Shown: positions 1 to 9,700, counted from the first letter of the stretch. The stretch: DNA of 39,169 nt from Bacteroidota bacterium (GCA_021824635.1 JAKAKD010000093.1:1-39169); one strand, 5' to 3'. Notes: generated by a model not told the origin, from the sequence alone. Made by a program: numbers and translations.

Positions 1-652
1 TCTGATTCCACGTAAGCATTTTGTTCTTCAATGCATAGCTTCTTAAAATCATATCGCGGTGAGTATCCCAATTATCATAATTGAATTCTTTGCGGTTGTA
101 TTGAGCTGTTCCTTCGGCAAACCATGCAGGAACATTAATTCCCGGAATTGGATATGAAGCAATAACATTTGGGAAACCGAAAAGAATATCGGGACGGCGC
201 TTGTCTTCGTAATTCATAAATTGAAGATAGAAGACCGGAATTGTTCTGGAAAGTTTCATTGATGCTTGAATCTGCACCATATGAGTAAACTCGTGGGAGA
301 TAACATTACGAAGCCAATTGTGCGTTCCCCGCAAATCAAAATCGAGCGATGAAGACCAGATCTCAATCTTGTTATCGAAAAAATAGGTTGCACCGTTGGA
401 GTAATCGTCAATGTCTTTGATAACGAAATCAACAACGTCCGGTTCGTATTGATAAAGAGAAGTAATCGGTCCCCAAACTTCATCCGCAATTTTGGCAACA
501 GTTTTTGCTGTGCGCTCTGCTTCTTCATGATAATGAACGCGCACATGCTTCCCTTTTATTGTCAGCCAATTGAAATCGGGATTGTAATTAAAATCCTGCG
601 CGAAAGTTTTGGACACAAAAATCAGTAATGATATAAAAATTATTTTTTTCAT
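1..652 (-). CDS. Secreted gluzincin-type metalloprotease, N-terminal part (cut by window edge)
   Basis: The start is the ATG complementary to 650-652; the frame stays open for 217 codons to the left edge, so the C-terminus is missing. The first 19 or so residues (MKKIIFISLLIFVSKTFAQ) are a signal peptide with a Bacteroidota-style A-Q cleavage site. Around residue 115 there is a zinc motif, HEFTHMVQ (HEXXH), and about 60 residues later WFAEGTAQY, which gives the third zinc ligand (Glu) of a gluzincin. Proteins with this N-terminal arrangement often continue into a TolB-like beta-propeller, but that part is not visible. It lies 29 nt downstream of the M6-like gene on the same strand and is probably the last visible member of the porU-porV transcript. 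A secreted or surface peptidase is likely; the substrate is unknown. Confidence 0.75.
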   Translation of the reverse strand, partial: MKKIIFISLLIFVSKTFAQDFNYNPDFNWLTIKGKHVRVHYHEEAERTAKTVAKIADEVWGPITSLYQYEPDVVDFVIKDIDDYSNGATYFFDNKIEIWSSSLDFDLRGTHNWLRNVISHEFTHMVQIQASMKLSRTIPVFYLQFMNYEDKRRPDILFGFPNVIASYPIPGINVPAWFAEGTAQYNRKEFNYDNWDTHRDMILRSYALKNKMLTWNQ

Positions 653-681
653 TTAGAATTCGGATTAGAACAAAGAAAAAA

Positions 682-3600
682 TTATTTAATGACAGCAATC
701 TTGATAATTTTATTTGCAGAATTTCCGCTTACTCCTTTGACTTCAAGCCGTGCAAAATAGATACCGCTTTGGACTTTACTTACATCCCAAATTATTTCAT
801 TATCTAAACCGCCGTTGGCATGTCCGTTCAATTCAGCAACTAATTCTCCGGCAAGATCAACAATTTTAATATTTACATCAGCGTCTTCCGAAGTGTAGAA
901 CCTGATATTGGTTGAACCGCCGTAAACCGGATTCGGCCAGTTGTAAGCTTTTTCCGTCGGGAAAAATTCTGTTGCTTTATTTGAGCTTGAAGGCGCACTA
1001 ACAAACGAAGTATTCATTGCATCGCCGAACATTCCGCTCCAATATGATTTACCTTGAACGGGTGAAAGATTCCAGACATATAACTTGTCGGTTTGGTCTA
1101 TTACTGCGAGATATGGTTTATATATTGGCAAAGGTCCCATTGTTGGGAGTTCTTCTTTTAACAATACCGGGTTTAATAAAAATTGAATACCAGTAGTTAT
1201 TGGAAAACCATCCGCAATTTTTCCGCTGACAGGATTATACGCATAAATTGTTCCCGTTTGAGTATATGCAATTACACTCGTAACTCCATTATTGTTCAGA
1301 TCCAAAGCCAGCGGCGCTCCGGTAAATGATTCATTGCCGGAAATAGTAAAAGGAAAATTCGGAGCGAAATTCCCATTCATGTTATATGCTTCCAGATTTT
1401 GCCCATTAGAAATTAAAATATAATTCTGACCATCTCCGTATAAATCTGCTAATGAGAAATCCGTTATATCATTTTGCGAATTGATTGTAAATCTGTTTAT
1501 AATTTTTCCACCGGCTATAATATAGAACTCATTCTTCTCTGTAAGCACAATGCTGAACGGTTTTGAACCGGTATCTATTGAGTTTATCAGTTTCCTTGCG
1601 GGATTTGCAAGTTTAATAACTGTTCCGTTCGCATCTGAAAAATAATTTTGAGTGATAAGAGAAAAATAATCTGGGCTAGCGCTTATCTGTTTTACCGCTT
1701 CACTCTGTTTTGTTACAACTTCCTTAAAAACGAATGGAATGAATTTCAGTACATCACCAAGCGGATTGCTCGAGTAAACCCGCCCGTCCGATGTGCCTGC
1801 ATAAATTTTTGCGTTATCGCCTGCTTGATCAATTACCAAAGGTGCGCTTACATTTGAAGAGAATGTATAATCTGCAGCGGTTGTTCCACGAAGTTTTAAT
1901 ACATTAGATTGGGTTCCAACTTGATTATAATCAAACGAAGCCGGAATCATATTGCTAAAATTTGGGATAGTTGATTTTAGAACTCCGTTTATATCGTACC
2001 GGTATGTGTTTAAGTTATCAGTCACACAGATAAGAGCCTGCCCGCTTGCAAGTAAAGAAGTTAAATATTTTTGCCCAGTAGATAGTTTCAGATTTGTTAC
2101 GGAAACCGGTTTAATGTTACCGCTGCTGTAATTCAGATTGAATGACATCTTATTGGATACTTTGCTGAAATTTTCCATCGTTATAAAACTGTTAGCGCCG
2201 TTGTTAGTCTTTGTATTGGGCTTTGTATCCGGACCGAAAACATTTTTGTAAAGCTTGGAATCATTTCCTGAATACCAAAAATCCTGGTAGCTGCCTTCAC
2301 CTATTGATGTGCCAAAAATTGAATTGAATTGTTTTCCTATATCCATTATACCATCAGCTTCTTCAACATAAACACCACGCTGATTGGCGTTGGCGTTGAT
2401 GCTATTCGATCCGATGTTTGCATCTATTATTCTATCATCAATATGCCAAATTACAATTCCGTTTCCCGGAACTGCGGCATCATATTCATCAACATCAATA
2501 ACAACCCCACCGTGAATTTTTTCCGGAAGGATTGTGTATAATCCGTTTGTATCAGGTTGAATTGTTGTTGTAAAATTCTGCCCGCCTTTACGGTAAGTAA
2601 CTTTAACATTGTCTTTGTTAGCATCTTGCTGACGGTTCTCAATTAAAAAATACTCGCTTGAATTAAGCGGCACTTTCAATAATGTAGTATCATTTTGTGA
2701 AGCAGTTAACCTGGCTGCAATACTTATTTTTTTATCCGCGATTGACGATATTGTAGTTGGAGTCTCCCAGCCGAGATACATTTTTCCCCACGGTGATGGC
2801 TCAGGCGGAAACATTCCATTATTTGCAACTATTGCTTGCCCATCCATCAGACCAAAACGACCTATTGCGCTTATTCCGGTTTCAGTATTAAACAAATCAG
2901 GTAATCCAAGATAACTTGCAATGTTTGCTACAATAGCCCCATTAATTGTTATTTGTTGAAGTATAATCGAATTATCAATTGCGGTTACTTCCCTTGATTC
3001 AGTTTCAGGAAGAATAATTGAGTTGGAAATTTTACCGCTCTTTGTAGGGAATCCGGTAAATTGATTACCAAAAATTTTTTGAAATGTATTTTGTCCCATA
3101 TAAAGAGATGGCATATTCCTGTCAATAGAATATATTCCTAAATCTAAACCGCTGCTTACTCCGGCATGAAAAATTATAAATAGATCGTAATCGGAAAATT
3201 TTATATTGGAAAATTTACTGTCTGCAATTGTCCAAACTTCTTTTGCAAAATTTGCAAGCGGAGTTAAATCATTGGATTGATAATCCTGCACATAATTCCG
3301 CATGGTTTGCGAAACGGTAATGATATCAGGTAAGACTTTATAATTGATATTCAGTTTGCCATGAGAAACTTTATTAAAATAATTTTTCGCAAAGAGAAGA
3401 TGATCTGAAAAATAATTTGCATCATGCGGAAGCGGATCTAAAATTGTATCACCGTAATCTTGAGTATAATTGGAGCCGAATTTTCCCGTTCCAATTGTTG
3501 CGTCATATTTATCTGCTTGAAAATCCACCATTATCGCTAGAATCTTCAAAGTATCCGCAGATGAGAAATTTTTCAAAACCGGAGAAGGATTGTGAATTAC

Positions 3601-3690
3601 CTTTTCTACAAAAGATTGGGCAGATATACCTGCCTGTCCGGCAGGCAGGCTGCCCAATCCAATAATCAATGCAAGAAATAATTTTTTCAT
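682..3690 (-). CDS. M6-family metalloprotease-like protein with T9SS sorting domain; zinc motif lost
   Basis: This protein has 1002 residues. It has a signal peptide (about residues 1-24), an M6 (immune inhibitor A-like) region at about 70-500, a beta-propeller/FG-GAP-like middle (about 540-880) and a C-terminal T9SS sorting domain (about 915-1002, starting YNWPNPVYGGSTNIRFY and ending in a Lys-rich strand). The M6 landmarks YFNKVSHGKL, LGLPDLF and GRFGLMDG are present. Where active M6 enzymes have HEXXH just before LGLPDL, this protein reads ANIAS (about residues 249-253), so the two His and the Glu are absent. It is therefore probably a non-catalytic surface protein. The signal peptide contains PAGQAG, encoded by a palindromic insertion (3614-3659). 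The gene begins 6 nt after porV ends, which fits one transcript. Confidence 0.85.
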   Translation of the reverse strand: MKKLFLALIIGLGSLPAGQAGISAQSFVEKVIHNPSPVLKNFSSADTLKILAIMVDFQADKYDATIGTGKFGSNYTQDYGDTILDPLPHDANYFSDHLLFAKNYFNKVSHGKLNINYKVLPDIITVSQTMRNYVQDYQSNDLTPLANFAKEVWTIADSKFSNIKFSDYDLFIIFHAGVSSGLDLGIYSIDRNMPSLYMGQNTFQKIFGNQFTGFPTKSGKISNSIILPETESREVTAIDNSIILQQITINGAIVANIASYLGLPDLFNTETGISAIGRFGLMDGQAIVANNGMFPPEPSPWGKMYLGWETPTTISSIADKKISIAARLTASQNDTTLLKVPLNSSEYFLIENRQQDANKDNVKVTYRKGGQNFTTTIQPDTNGLYTILPEKIHGGVVIDVDEYDAAVPGNGIVIWHIDDRIIDANIGSNSINANANQRGVYVEEADGIMDIGKQFNSIFGTSIGEGSYQDFWYSGNDSKLYKNVFGPDTKPNTKTNNGANSFITMENFSKVSNKMSFNLNYSSGNIKPVSVTNLKLSTGQKYLTSLLASGQALICVTDNLNTYRYDINGVLKSTIPNFSNMIPASFDYNQVGTQSNVLKLRGTTAADYTFSSNVSAPLVIDQAGDNAKIYAGTSDGRVYSSNPLGDVLKFIPFVFKEVVTKQSEAVKQISASPDYFSLITQNYFSDANGTVIKLANPARKLINSIDTGSKPFSIVLTEKNEFYIIAGGKIINRFTINSQNDITDFSLADLYGDGQNYILISNGQNLEAYNMNGNFAPNFPFTISGNESFTGAPLALDLNNNGVTSVIAYTQTGTIYAYNPVSGKIADGFPITTGIQFLLNPVLLKEELPTMGPLPIYKPYLAVIDQTDKLYVWNLSPVQGKSYWSGMFGDAMNTSFVSAPSSSNKATEFFPTEKAYNWPNPVYGGSTNIRFYTSEDADVNIKIVDLAGELVAELNGHANGGLDNEIIWDVSKVQSGIYFARLEVKGVSGNSANKIIKIAVIK
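3614..3659. repeat. Long palindrome inside the signal-peptide coding sequence
   Basis: An outer perfect 10-bp inverted repeat (GATTGGGCAG at 3614-3623, CTGCCCAATC at 3650-3659) encloses an inner perfect 8-bp stem (CCTGCCTG at 3629-3636, CAGGCAGG at 3642-3649) with loop TCCGG. It is much richer in GC than its surroundings and is translated as part of GSLPAGQAGIS in the M6-like protein. It stays in frame and replaces hydrophobic signal-peptide sequence without breaking it. Confidence 0.85.
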
Positions 3691-3696
3691 TTCTGT

Positions 3697-4857
3697 TTAG
3701 ATTCCGCGTGGAAAACCGAGTGTTGGTTTTGATACTGAGCCCCATCCTACCAATAATGTGAATCTCAATGTGTTTGAAAGCGGATGATTCTCTGTCCCCT
3801 TGAAAATATCTGTTGTTATATAACTGAAATCAAATCCGTAAAGATCGTATCTAATACCTGCGCCCATGGTTACAAATTTTCTATTACCGTGATCTGGATC
3901 TTCGTAGAAAAATCCTGCGCGAAGAGCAAACATAAAATCTGATGGAACACCATACCAATATTCTAATCCCATAGCAGTATTAACACTCTTAAGAACTTCT
4001 GTGAACGGGCGGTCAGTCCATGATGTGAATAACGCTTTGTAAAAATCCGGTCGTCTTCCTGCAGTATCGGCAACACCGATTAATAATCTACTAAAATCTA
4101 ATGTATATGTAAGCGAATTATATTCATCTTGGAAAATTCTCGCGGCAAGACCAACCCGTAGATCAGTAGGAATAGGGTCAGCTTGTGCCTGGTCTATATA
4201 ATAAATTTTAGGACCTAAGTTGCTCAGATTAAATCCAAGACTGAATGAGTTGCCAAGATCACCAAGGAGAGGAACTTCAAAATGTTCCGGACGGTACATT
4301 GCGGCAATATCGAAACTTACAGATGTCGCAACACCGGAACCCTGCTCTGCTTCCGTTGGTTTATCTGCCAGACGGCTATGAATCAACCTAAAGTTGAAAC
4401 CCAAGCCCCAATTATTACTTAACTTGGTTGCATATCCTAATGTTAATGCCGCGTCGAAAGATTTAAATGTTCCGATCGGGTCCGGAGAGTTGGAACTAGT
4501 TCTTACAAATTCGCCAAAGTTCATGTATGTTATACTTGCGGTAATACTTCCGTTTAAGTCTTCCATGTATTGACGGTAAGTTGCATAATCATAGAATAGA
4601 TCAAGTTGAAATTGCGGAAGCCAATTGCTATGTGTAAAACTAAATTCAGAGCCTGTTAAGAATGCAATTCCAGCCGGATTCCAAAAAATAGCCGCAGAAT
4701 TATCCGCTAATCCAGATCCGGATTCACCAATACCGCCGGCACGAGAATCTGGTGCAAGAAGAAGAAACGGTACTGCCGATTCGCCTTGTGCTTCAATTCT
4801 ATTTCCGAACGACATTATCAATGCAAACACAATAAAAAGCATCGATACTTTTTTCAT
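3697..4857 (-). CDS. porV: PorV/PorQ-family outer-membrane beta-barrel protein of the type IX secretion system
   Basis: The protein has 386 residues from the preferred ATG at 4857, which has GGAGG (4866-4870) 8 nt upstream; an ATG 15 nt further up lies before this ribosome site and is unlikely to be used. A signal peptide (about residues 1-23) ends near IEAQG. The mature start contains LLLAPDSRAGGIGESGSGLADNSAAIFWNPAG split over two strands, typical of PorV/PorQ proteins, and the rest alternates short amphipathic strands ending in a terminal VGWGS strand region, as in a FadL-like barrel. In known T9SSs PorV is the shuttle that brings cargo from the translocon to the PorU sortase. The gene sits 46 nt after porU, which supports porV over porQ, though the sequence alone cannot fully separate them. 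Confidence 0.85.
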   Translation of the reverse strand: MKKVSMLFIVFALIMSFGNRIEAQGESAVPFLLLAPDSRAGGIGESGSGLADNSAAIFWNPAGIAFLTGSEFSFTHSNWLPQFQLDLFYDYATYRQYMEDLNGSITASITYMNFGEFVRTSSNSPDPIGTFKSFDAALTLGYATKLSNNWGLGFNFRLIHSRLADKPTEAEQGSGVATSVSFDIAAMYRPEHFEVPLLGDLGNSFSLGFNLSNLGPKIYYIDQAQADPIPTDLRVGLAARIFQDEYNSLTYTLDFSRLLIGVADTAGRRPDFYKALFTSWTDRPFTEVLKSVNTAMGLEYWYGVPSDFMFALRAGFFYEDPDHGNRKFVTMGAGIRYDLYGFDFSYITTDIFKGTENHPLSNTLRFTLLVGWGSVSKPTLGFPRGI

Positions 4858-4903
4858 TTTTACTACCTCCAATAAAAGATATTTTTATTCATGATTTAAT
4901 ATT

Positions 4904-7900
4904 CTATCTGACTACTGCTAACTTTCCAAGGACATTATCTTTATACAAACCGTCAACCGATTCAACTATTAGTTTGTAAAGATAAACCCCGTTTGCAATT
5001 TGATTTCCGTCTTCATCGCGTCCGTCCCAATCAATCTTAACAAATTTATCCATCAAGTCAGTTGCTTCAATCTGTTTGATTAGCCTTCCCGCAATAGAAT
5101 AAATTTTTATTTTAGCATTGATTGCAGTGCTGATATTATGCTGAAACGTAAACGTTGTGCTGGACGAAAACGGATTAGGATAATTTACAACATCACGCAG
5201 TACAATTCCGTTGTCTGCCGATACTACTGTAAATGAAGCATCTTGAGTTGATAAGTTGTTGTAAACGTCCCACGCCTTAATTGTTATTTTATAATCGCCC
5301 GGAATCATATTTGTAAACTTGTAATTAATGGTTCCCGATTTTCCGCCGGAATTCAGATCACCTACAAAACTGTTTGAAAGATCAATCGCATTGGTTTGAT
5401 CATCATTTAAGATAGCTTCCAGTTTGTGCCCAATTCCGGTGCCTGTTGTGTTAAGACCTGTTTGATCTGAAAGTTTTGCGATTAATGTAAAATCCGGGTT
5501 AACTAAATATGAACTTGTAAAATTAACGTTGTCAAAATAGATTGCTATATCCGGACCTTTGCCGTCGCTCTTGGCATTTGGGTTTGTTCCGCCGACAATA
5601 ATATTATTTGTATATCCAACACCGTCAACGCTGCTGTTGGAAATGTACGCGACTATCTTTCCGTTTTTGTTTTCATAAGAAATATCTTTTGGAACAACAA
5701 ACTCAGATTGGAAATCACCATTTGTAACTGTTGCTCTTCCTTTGTAAATCAATCCGCCTTGAAGAGTAATTGTGTAATCCATCTCTTTTAATTCAAGAGA
5801 ACGCTCGGAATCATAAACGCTGACGACTGCTTCTCCATTATATAAATTTTTTGTTCCGTCTGGATTTCTTACGGACCCTTTGATCTTAACCGGACCAAGC
5901 GCATTTAATTGAACAAAAGATTGTAAACTATTACCGTTCACAGAATCTATGGTTGTTTTCATCTGAGGTTCATCAAGACGCAAAGCCGGGTCGCCAAACA
6001 AGTGATACTTTTCATCATTTTCGTAATTGAGAAATTGTTTGGTGCGGAAATACGCTGCACCAATTCTTGTCGGTAAGTTATTTACATCCCGCACCCTAAA
6101 AAGATTGGAATATAATGAATCGTTTATTTCAGCATTTGATCCGGAAAATACAACCCTCGCAGCAGTAAAAGCTGCTACAGAGCCGCCGTCTCCTTTATTA
6201 TTCATCAATTCTGTTGAGCTTTGAACTGCCGGATCATCATATTTACCAAAGTCGCATGTGGCTGCGGTTAAGAAAAAATAATTTTGATTCACTAGCTGCG
6301 GAATCGTAGTAGTTTTTTCAAAAACACTTTCATGCGCCCAGACACCGGGGTTACCATGTCCGATCCAATTCAAAATCAGAGTTCCATTATTGACAGCATC
6401 AATTATTGCTTTGTTTACTGCCGGTTTTCTTCTTCCGGATGAGGAGAAGACAGTTGGATATGCCGCAAGGTAGATTTTATCCAAGTCAAAATATTTTGGA
6501 ATTTTATTGTTAGCTAAGTTTTCCGACTGACCGGTATGAATGCTGCCATCATCTTGTCCTGCACCCGCAGGTCCGTCATCCGCAGCAAGAGTAATTGTAT
6601 TACGCCATAATCCTTTTTCCAATCCGGTTTCATACTTGATAACTTTAGCAACTGCAATATCTGCATCTTGTGTATTCTGAATATTCATTCTGCCTATTGC
6701 AAGATCAATCTTTCTATCGTCACCGGAGACACGAACGAAGTAATCATCCATTGGATAAGAAGAAATTTCATTCAACGATTCCGCAGTTTGATATGTCGGA
6801 ATAAAATTCACATTTAATTTTTCGCTGTTAAGATAATCGTAATCGCCATCGCCGAATAATAGAACGTAAGATGGTTTGATCTGCCAGTTCTCAAACGCAT
6901 ACTTAATAAAATCTCTGATGGCTGTAGGGTCAAGCACGCCGCCGGAGAATTCGTTCATTATATCATCAACATAAAAAACTTGCGTTGATAATTTATATGG
7001 AGATTGACTTGAGCGGTACGAAGCATATTTTTCCGCTTGGGTTTTGAAATCACGCGGAGCTATTATAATCATTTCACTGCCGGCTATATTACCGCGAAGA
7101 TTTGAGTTGGTAATTTTTGTACCATTTGCCGGGACCTTAAACCCAGATTGCCCTACAGCAAGATATTTGCTCACTTTACCGTTGATTTCGCTTGACTGGA
7201 ATCTGAATTGACCGCCGCTGATTGCAGCACCGCTAATAACTTTTACATTCGCAAAATCGGTTACATCAAATGTTTGAATTGTGCTGTTGGTAAAATTACT
7301 AAGTGTGTATTCAATATTAGCGGTAGTATCTTTAGAGAAGAATAAAAGATTATCGGAAATAGCGTTTAATACTCTCTGATAATAAATTTCAAAATAATCG
7401 AGATATAACCTTTGCGCATCAGAACTTGACGTGAGTGAAATTTTTAGATTACTGCGTTCTTGAGAAAGTGCTCCGTTAAAAGTTGCCGATTCACTACCTG
7501 GATCTTCTACACCATAAAGAAAATCTACAACGCCGCCTATACTTGTTGTATAGATTTGAGTACCGCTTTCCTGAACTAAAACTGAAACATCAGGAGAGTT
7601 TCCATTAACAAATCTAAATTTATAATTGATTTTACTGGATGGGATTATTCCGGTCAGAGTATTTAAATATGTTCTGCTCTTTGTAACAAGATCAAATTGA
7701 TCGCCGAGATAGTCTCTGCCCGATTTACCGATATTCACACTGTCTTTATCGTTGCTCTTGAATGCAAATGTTGATTGCTGCTGATAAGCATTAGAAACAT
7801 TTAACGACGGCTTCCCGCCCATCCGTTTTCCATTCGTAGAACTAATATTGAGCAGGTAATAATTCTTTTTTGAATATGGTTGTTTTACGCGAATGATTTT

Positions 7901-8863
7901 CTTCTGATTTGAACTATATTCCCAAAATTCCGGCTGTCTTCCGTAAAAGAGAATGTAATCGCTTGCGTCAAACTTTCCATCCTGTTCACCAACTACAGTA
8001 ATAGCATTCTCAATTGGCGAACTGCTTTTAGATAAACTAACTGTTTCCGGTAAAGAATAACCGCCGTAACCAAATATTTTTATTTTTCTCGGGTCTAGAT
8101 TGTTAACATCTACACCAAGCGTCTGCAAATAGTTTCTATCAATCTTATATATTCCTTCTTCAGGAGTTTCGATTCGGTACCAATCTCCGTCCGCAAAAGC
8201 AGAACTGGAAATTCTTTGAAGTTTCTTTTGAGCAACGCCCCAATTTTTTGCAACATCCCAATTGAGTACTACGGATTGAAGCATACTATCATTAATTATT
8301 TGAGTATTAACGCGTGATGATGAAAACGAAATCTTGAAAACTATTTTCTTATATATTTTTATTGTGTTTGATTTGCCGTCAAATTGAATCGGATAAATAT
8401 TTATTGTCTGTACAGAAAGATTTCTTACAAGTCCAAACTCTCCGAAAGAAACTAAATCCGGTTGTGGCGACAAAGAATAATTATCAGCTTTAAAATATTT
8501 TTCAACAGTTCCGGCTGAATCTTTTTCCAACTTCGGATTTGGCAAATATTTTCCGCTGAGTGTGGAAAAATCCGAACTGATAATCTGGATTGTATTACCG
8601 ATCTCTGATGGAACGCCAATATTTAAAGCACGCACTTGAAGCTGAGGCAAACCTTGCTTCGAAAAGTTCTCAATGAACCCACCGAGCAGTTTTATCCTTA
8701 CAAACTGTTCTCCTTGCGATGAAATTGTAGAAGTGTCGCCGTAAACCGGATGATACTCAAGGATGATAGAATTTAAATCTGATGAAAGAATTTTAATGTC
8801 CTGGGCGGACAAGATCAGATTTAAAACAAAAAAGAGAATGATTAAAGAGAATTTAGTTTTCAT
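4904..8863 (-). CDS. porU: Type IX secretion system sortase PorU (C25 peptidase family)
   Basis: This protein has 1319 residues. It begins with a signal peptide (MKTKFSLIILFFVLNLILSA, then QD) and contains a gingipain-like C25 catalytic domain in the middle. The catalytic His lies in WIGHGNPGVWAHE (about residue 836) and the nucleophile Cys in LTAATCDFGKYDDP (about residue 869); the domain closes with KYHLFGDPALRL. The C-terminus (about 1230-1319) starts VVNYPNPFSSSTTFTF and has FlgD-like features (DWDGRDEDGNQIANGVYLYKL in parts). PorU cleaves the sorting domains of T9SS cargo at the cell surface and attaches the cargo to lipopolysaccharide. It is the first gene of the cluster, behind a promoter at 8970-8998. 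The catalytic residues are intact, unlike those of the M6-like protein downstream. Confidence 0.93.
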   Translation of the reverse strand: MKTKFSLIILFFVLNLILSAQDIKILSSDLNSIILEYHPVYGDTSTISSQGEQFVRIKLLGGFIENFSKQGLPQLQVRALNIGVPSEIGNTIQIISSDFSTLSGKYLPNPKLEKDSAGTVEKYFKADNYSLSPQPDLVSFGEFGLVRNLSVQTINIYPIQFDGKSNTIKIYKKIVFKISFSSSRVNTQIINDSMLQSVVLNWDVAKNWGVAQKKLQRISSSAFADGDWYRIETPEEGIYKIDRNYLQTLGVDVNNLDPRKIKIFGYGGYSLPETVSLSKSSSPIENAITVVGEQDGKFDASDYILFYGRQPEFWEYSSNQKKIIRVKQPYSKKNYYLLNISSTNGKRMGGKPSLNVSNAYQQQSTFAFKSNDKDSVNIGKSGRDYLGDQFDLVTKSRTYLNTLTGIIPSSKINYKFRFVNGNSPDVSVLVQESGTQIYTTSIGGVVDFLYGVEDPGSESATFNGALSQERSNLKISLTSSSDAQRLYLDYFEIYYQRVLNAISDNLLFFSKDTTANIEYTLSNFTNSTIQTFDVTDFANVKVISGAAISGGQFRFQSSEINGKVSKYLAVGQSGFKVPANGTKITNSNLRGNIAGSEMIIIAPRDFKTQAEKYASYRSSQSPYKLSTQVFYVDDIMNEFSGGVLDPTAIRDFIKYAFENWQIKPSYVLLFGDGDYDYLNSEKLNVNFIPTYQTAESLNEISSYPMDDYFVRVSGDDRKIDLAIGRMNIQNTQDADIAVAKVIKYETGLEKGLWRNTITLAADDGPAGAGQDDGSIHTGQSENLANNKIPKYFDLDKIYLAAYPTVFSSSGRRKPAVNKAIIDAVNNGTLILNWIGHGNPGVWAHESVFEKTTTIPQLVNQNYFFLTAATCDFGKYDDPAVQSSTELMNNKGDGGSVAAFTAARVVFSGSNAEINDSLYSNLFRVRDVNNLPTRIGAAYFRTKQFLNYENDEKYHLFGDPALRLDEPQMKTTIDSVNGNSLQSFVQLNALGPVKIKGSVRNPDGTKNLYNGEAVVSVYDSERSLELKEMDYTITLQGGLIYKGRATVTNGDFQSEFVVPKDISYENKNGKIVAYISNSSVDGVGYTNNIIVGGTNPNAKSDGKGPDIAIYFDNVNFTSSYLVNPDFTLIAKLSDQTGLNTTGTGIGHKLEAILNDDQTNAIDLSNSFVGDLNSGGKSGTINYKFTNMIPGDYKITIKAWDVYNNLSTQDASFTVVSADNGIVLRDVVNYPNPFSSSTTFTFQHNISTAINAKIKIYSIAGRLIKQIEATDLMDKFVKIDWDGRDEDGNQIANGVYLYKLIVESVDGLYKDNVLGKLAVVR

Positions 8864-8969
8864 CGCGCTATTGAAAATAAAGTTAAGTTTTTAAAATTTT
8901 ATTGCTGAATATGATATTCAAAAGCGGTAGACAAACTCTCTATAATTTTTCTCCATTTTTACGGGGCAA

Positions 8970-8998
8970 AATTTAGGGAAGATACCGCCACTTGTCAA
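8970..8998 (-). promoter_or_regulatory. Candidate sigma-70 promoter for the porU-porV cluster
   Basis: On the minus strand there is TTGACA (8998-8993), a 17-nt spacer, and TAAATT (8975-8970; 4 of 6 matches to TATAAT, followed by TTG). The predicted start near 8963 would leave a 5' leader of about 100 nt before the porU ATG at 8863. No other comparably good site was seen in the 267-nt gap. Confidence 0.5.
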
Positions 8999-9130
8999 GT
9001 CAATTAATCATATTCTCAAATTTTGATACCAATCTGCGACCTGCGCTATTTCCCTCTGGATTTCGATCAGCCGTTCTGTCTTGATATCAAATATCAGAAG
9101 AAGTCTGTTTACAAACGAACATTGCCGTTA

Positions 9131-9700
9131 TTATAATCCTAATGCTTCTTTATTTTTTTTCATCGCATTAATACAAAATTGAATATGCTCATCAAGTGCA
9201 ACTCCAAGTTCTTCGGCACCCTTAGTAATATCCTCGCGGTTCACCGCCCTGGCAAAAGCTTTATCTTTCATCTTTTTGAGAACTGATTTCAATTCAACTT
9301 CATCAATACTTTTGCTAGGTCTAACATAAGTAACAGCCGTTATAAATCCGGCCAACTCATCGCAAGCAAAGAGTGTTTTTTTTAACAACGTTTCTCTCGG
9401 AATGTTTGTGTAATCTGCATGAGACATAATAGCATCCCGGAATACTTCGTCAAATCCTTTTCCTTTTAGAATCTCATTTCCTTTAAAAGGGTGTTCTTCC
9501 GCAGTTGGATATTTTTCATAATCAAAATCATGAAGCAGAGCAACATTTCCCCAATAATCAATATCTTCATTAAACTTTTCGGCATATGCCCTCACACAAG
9601 TTTCAACAGCAAAAGCGTGTTTTAACAAACTATCGCTCTTGGTATATTCATTAAGAATCTCCAAACAGAAATTGCGATCTCTCATTTTTTCTGTATTCAT
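9131..9700 (-). CDS. HD-domain phosphohydrolase
   Basis: The protein has 189 residues starting at MNTEKMRDRN. This start is chosen because its ATG overlaps the nth stop codon (ATGA) and GGAG lies 8 nt upstream; a longer reading frame (to 9784) would run inside nth. HD-superfamily metal ligands are visible: His28, the LLHDFD pair (His57-Asp58), His94 in SHADYT and Asp114 in ACDELAG. Proteins of this type are often annotated as HDIG or phosphohydrolase family and act on nucleotides or phosphorylated metabolites in the cytoplasm; the actual substrate is not known. Overlap with nth suggests translational coupling. After its double TAA stop the same frame stays open for 39 more codons (to 9008) but has no start signal. 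Confidence 0.8.
   Translation of the reverse strand: MNTEKMRDRNFCLEILNEYTKSDSLLKHAFAVETCVRAYAEKFNEDIDYWGNVALLHDFDYEKYPTAEEHPFKGNEILKGKGFDEVFRDAIMSHADYTNIPRETLLKKTLFACDELAGFITAVTYVRPSKSIDEVELKSVLKKMKDKAFARAVNREDITKGAEELGVALDEHIQFCINAMKKNKEALGL

Noticed and set aside
256..546. 96-codon minus-strand open frame near the left edge
   Set aside because: It is out of frame with the signal-peptide-bearing HEXXH protease that covers 1-652.
9008..9127. 39 open codons following the HD gene's double stop, in the same frame (contains LIEIQREIAQVADWY)
   Set aside because: It looks protein-like but has no start codon or ribosome site and no family was recognised; it may be a decayed gene end or chance.
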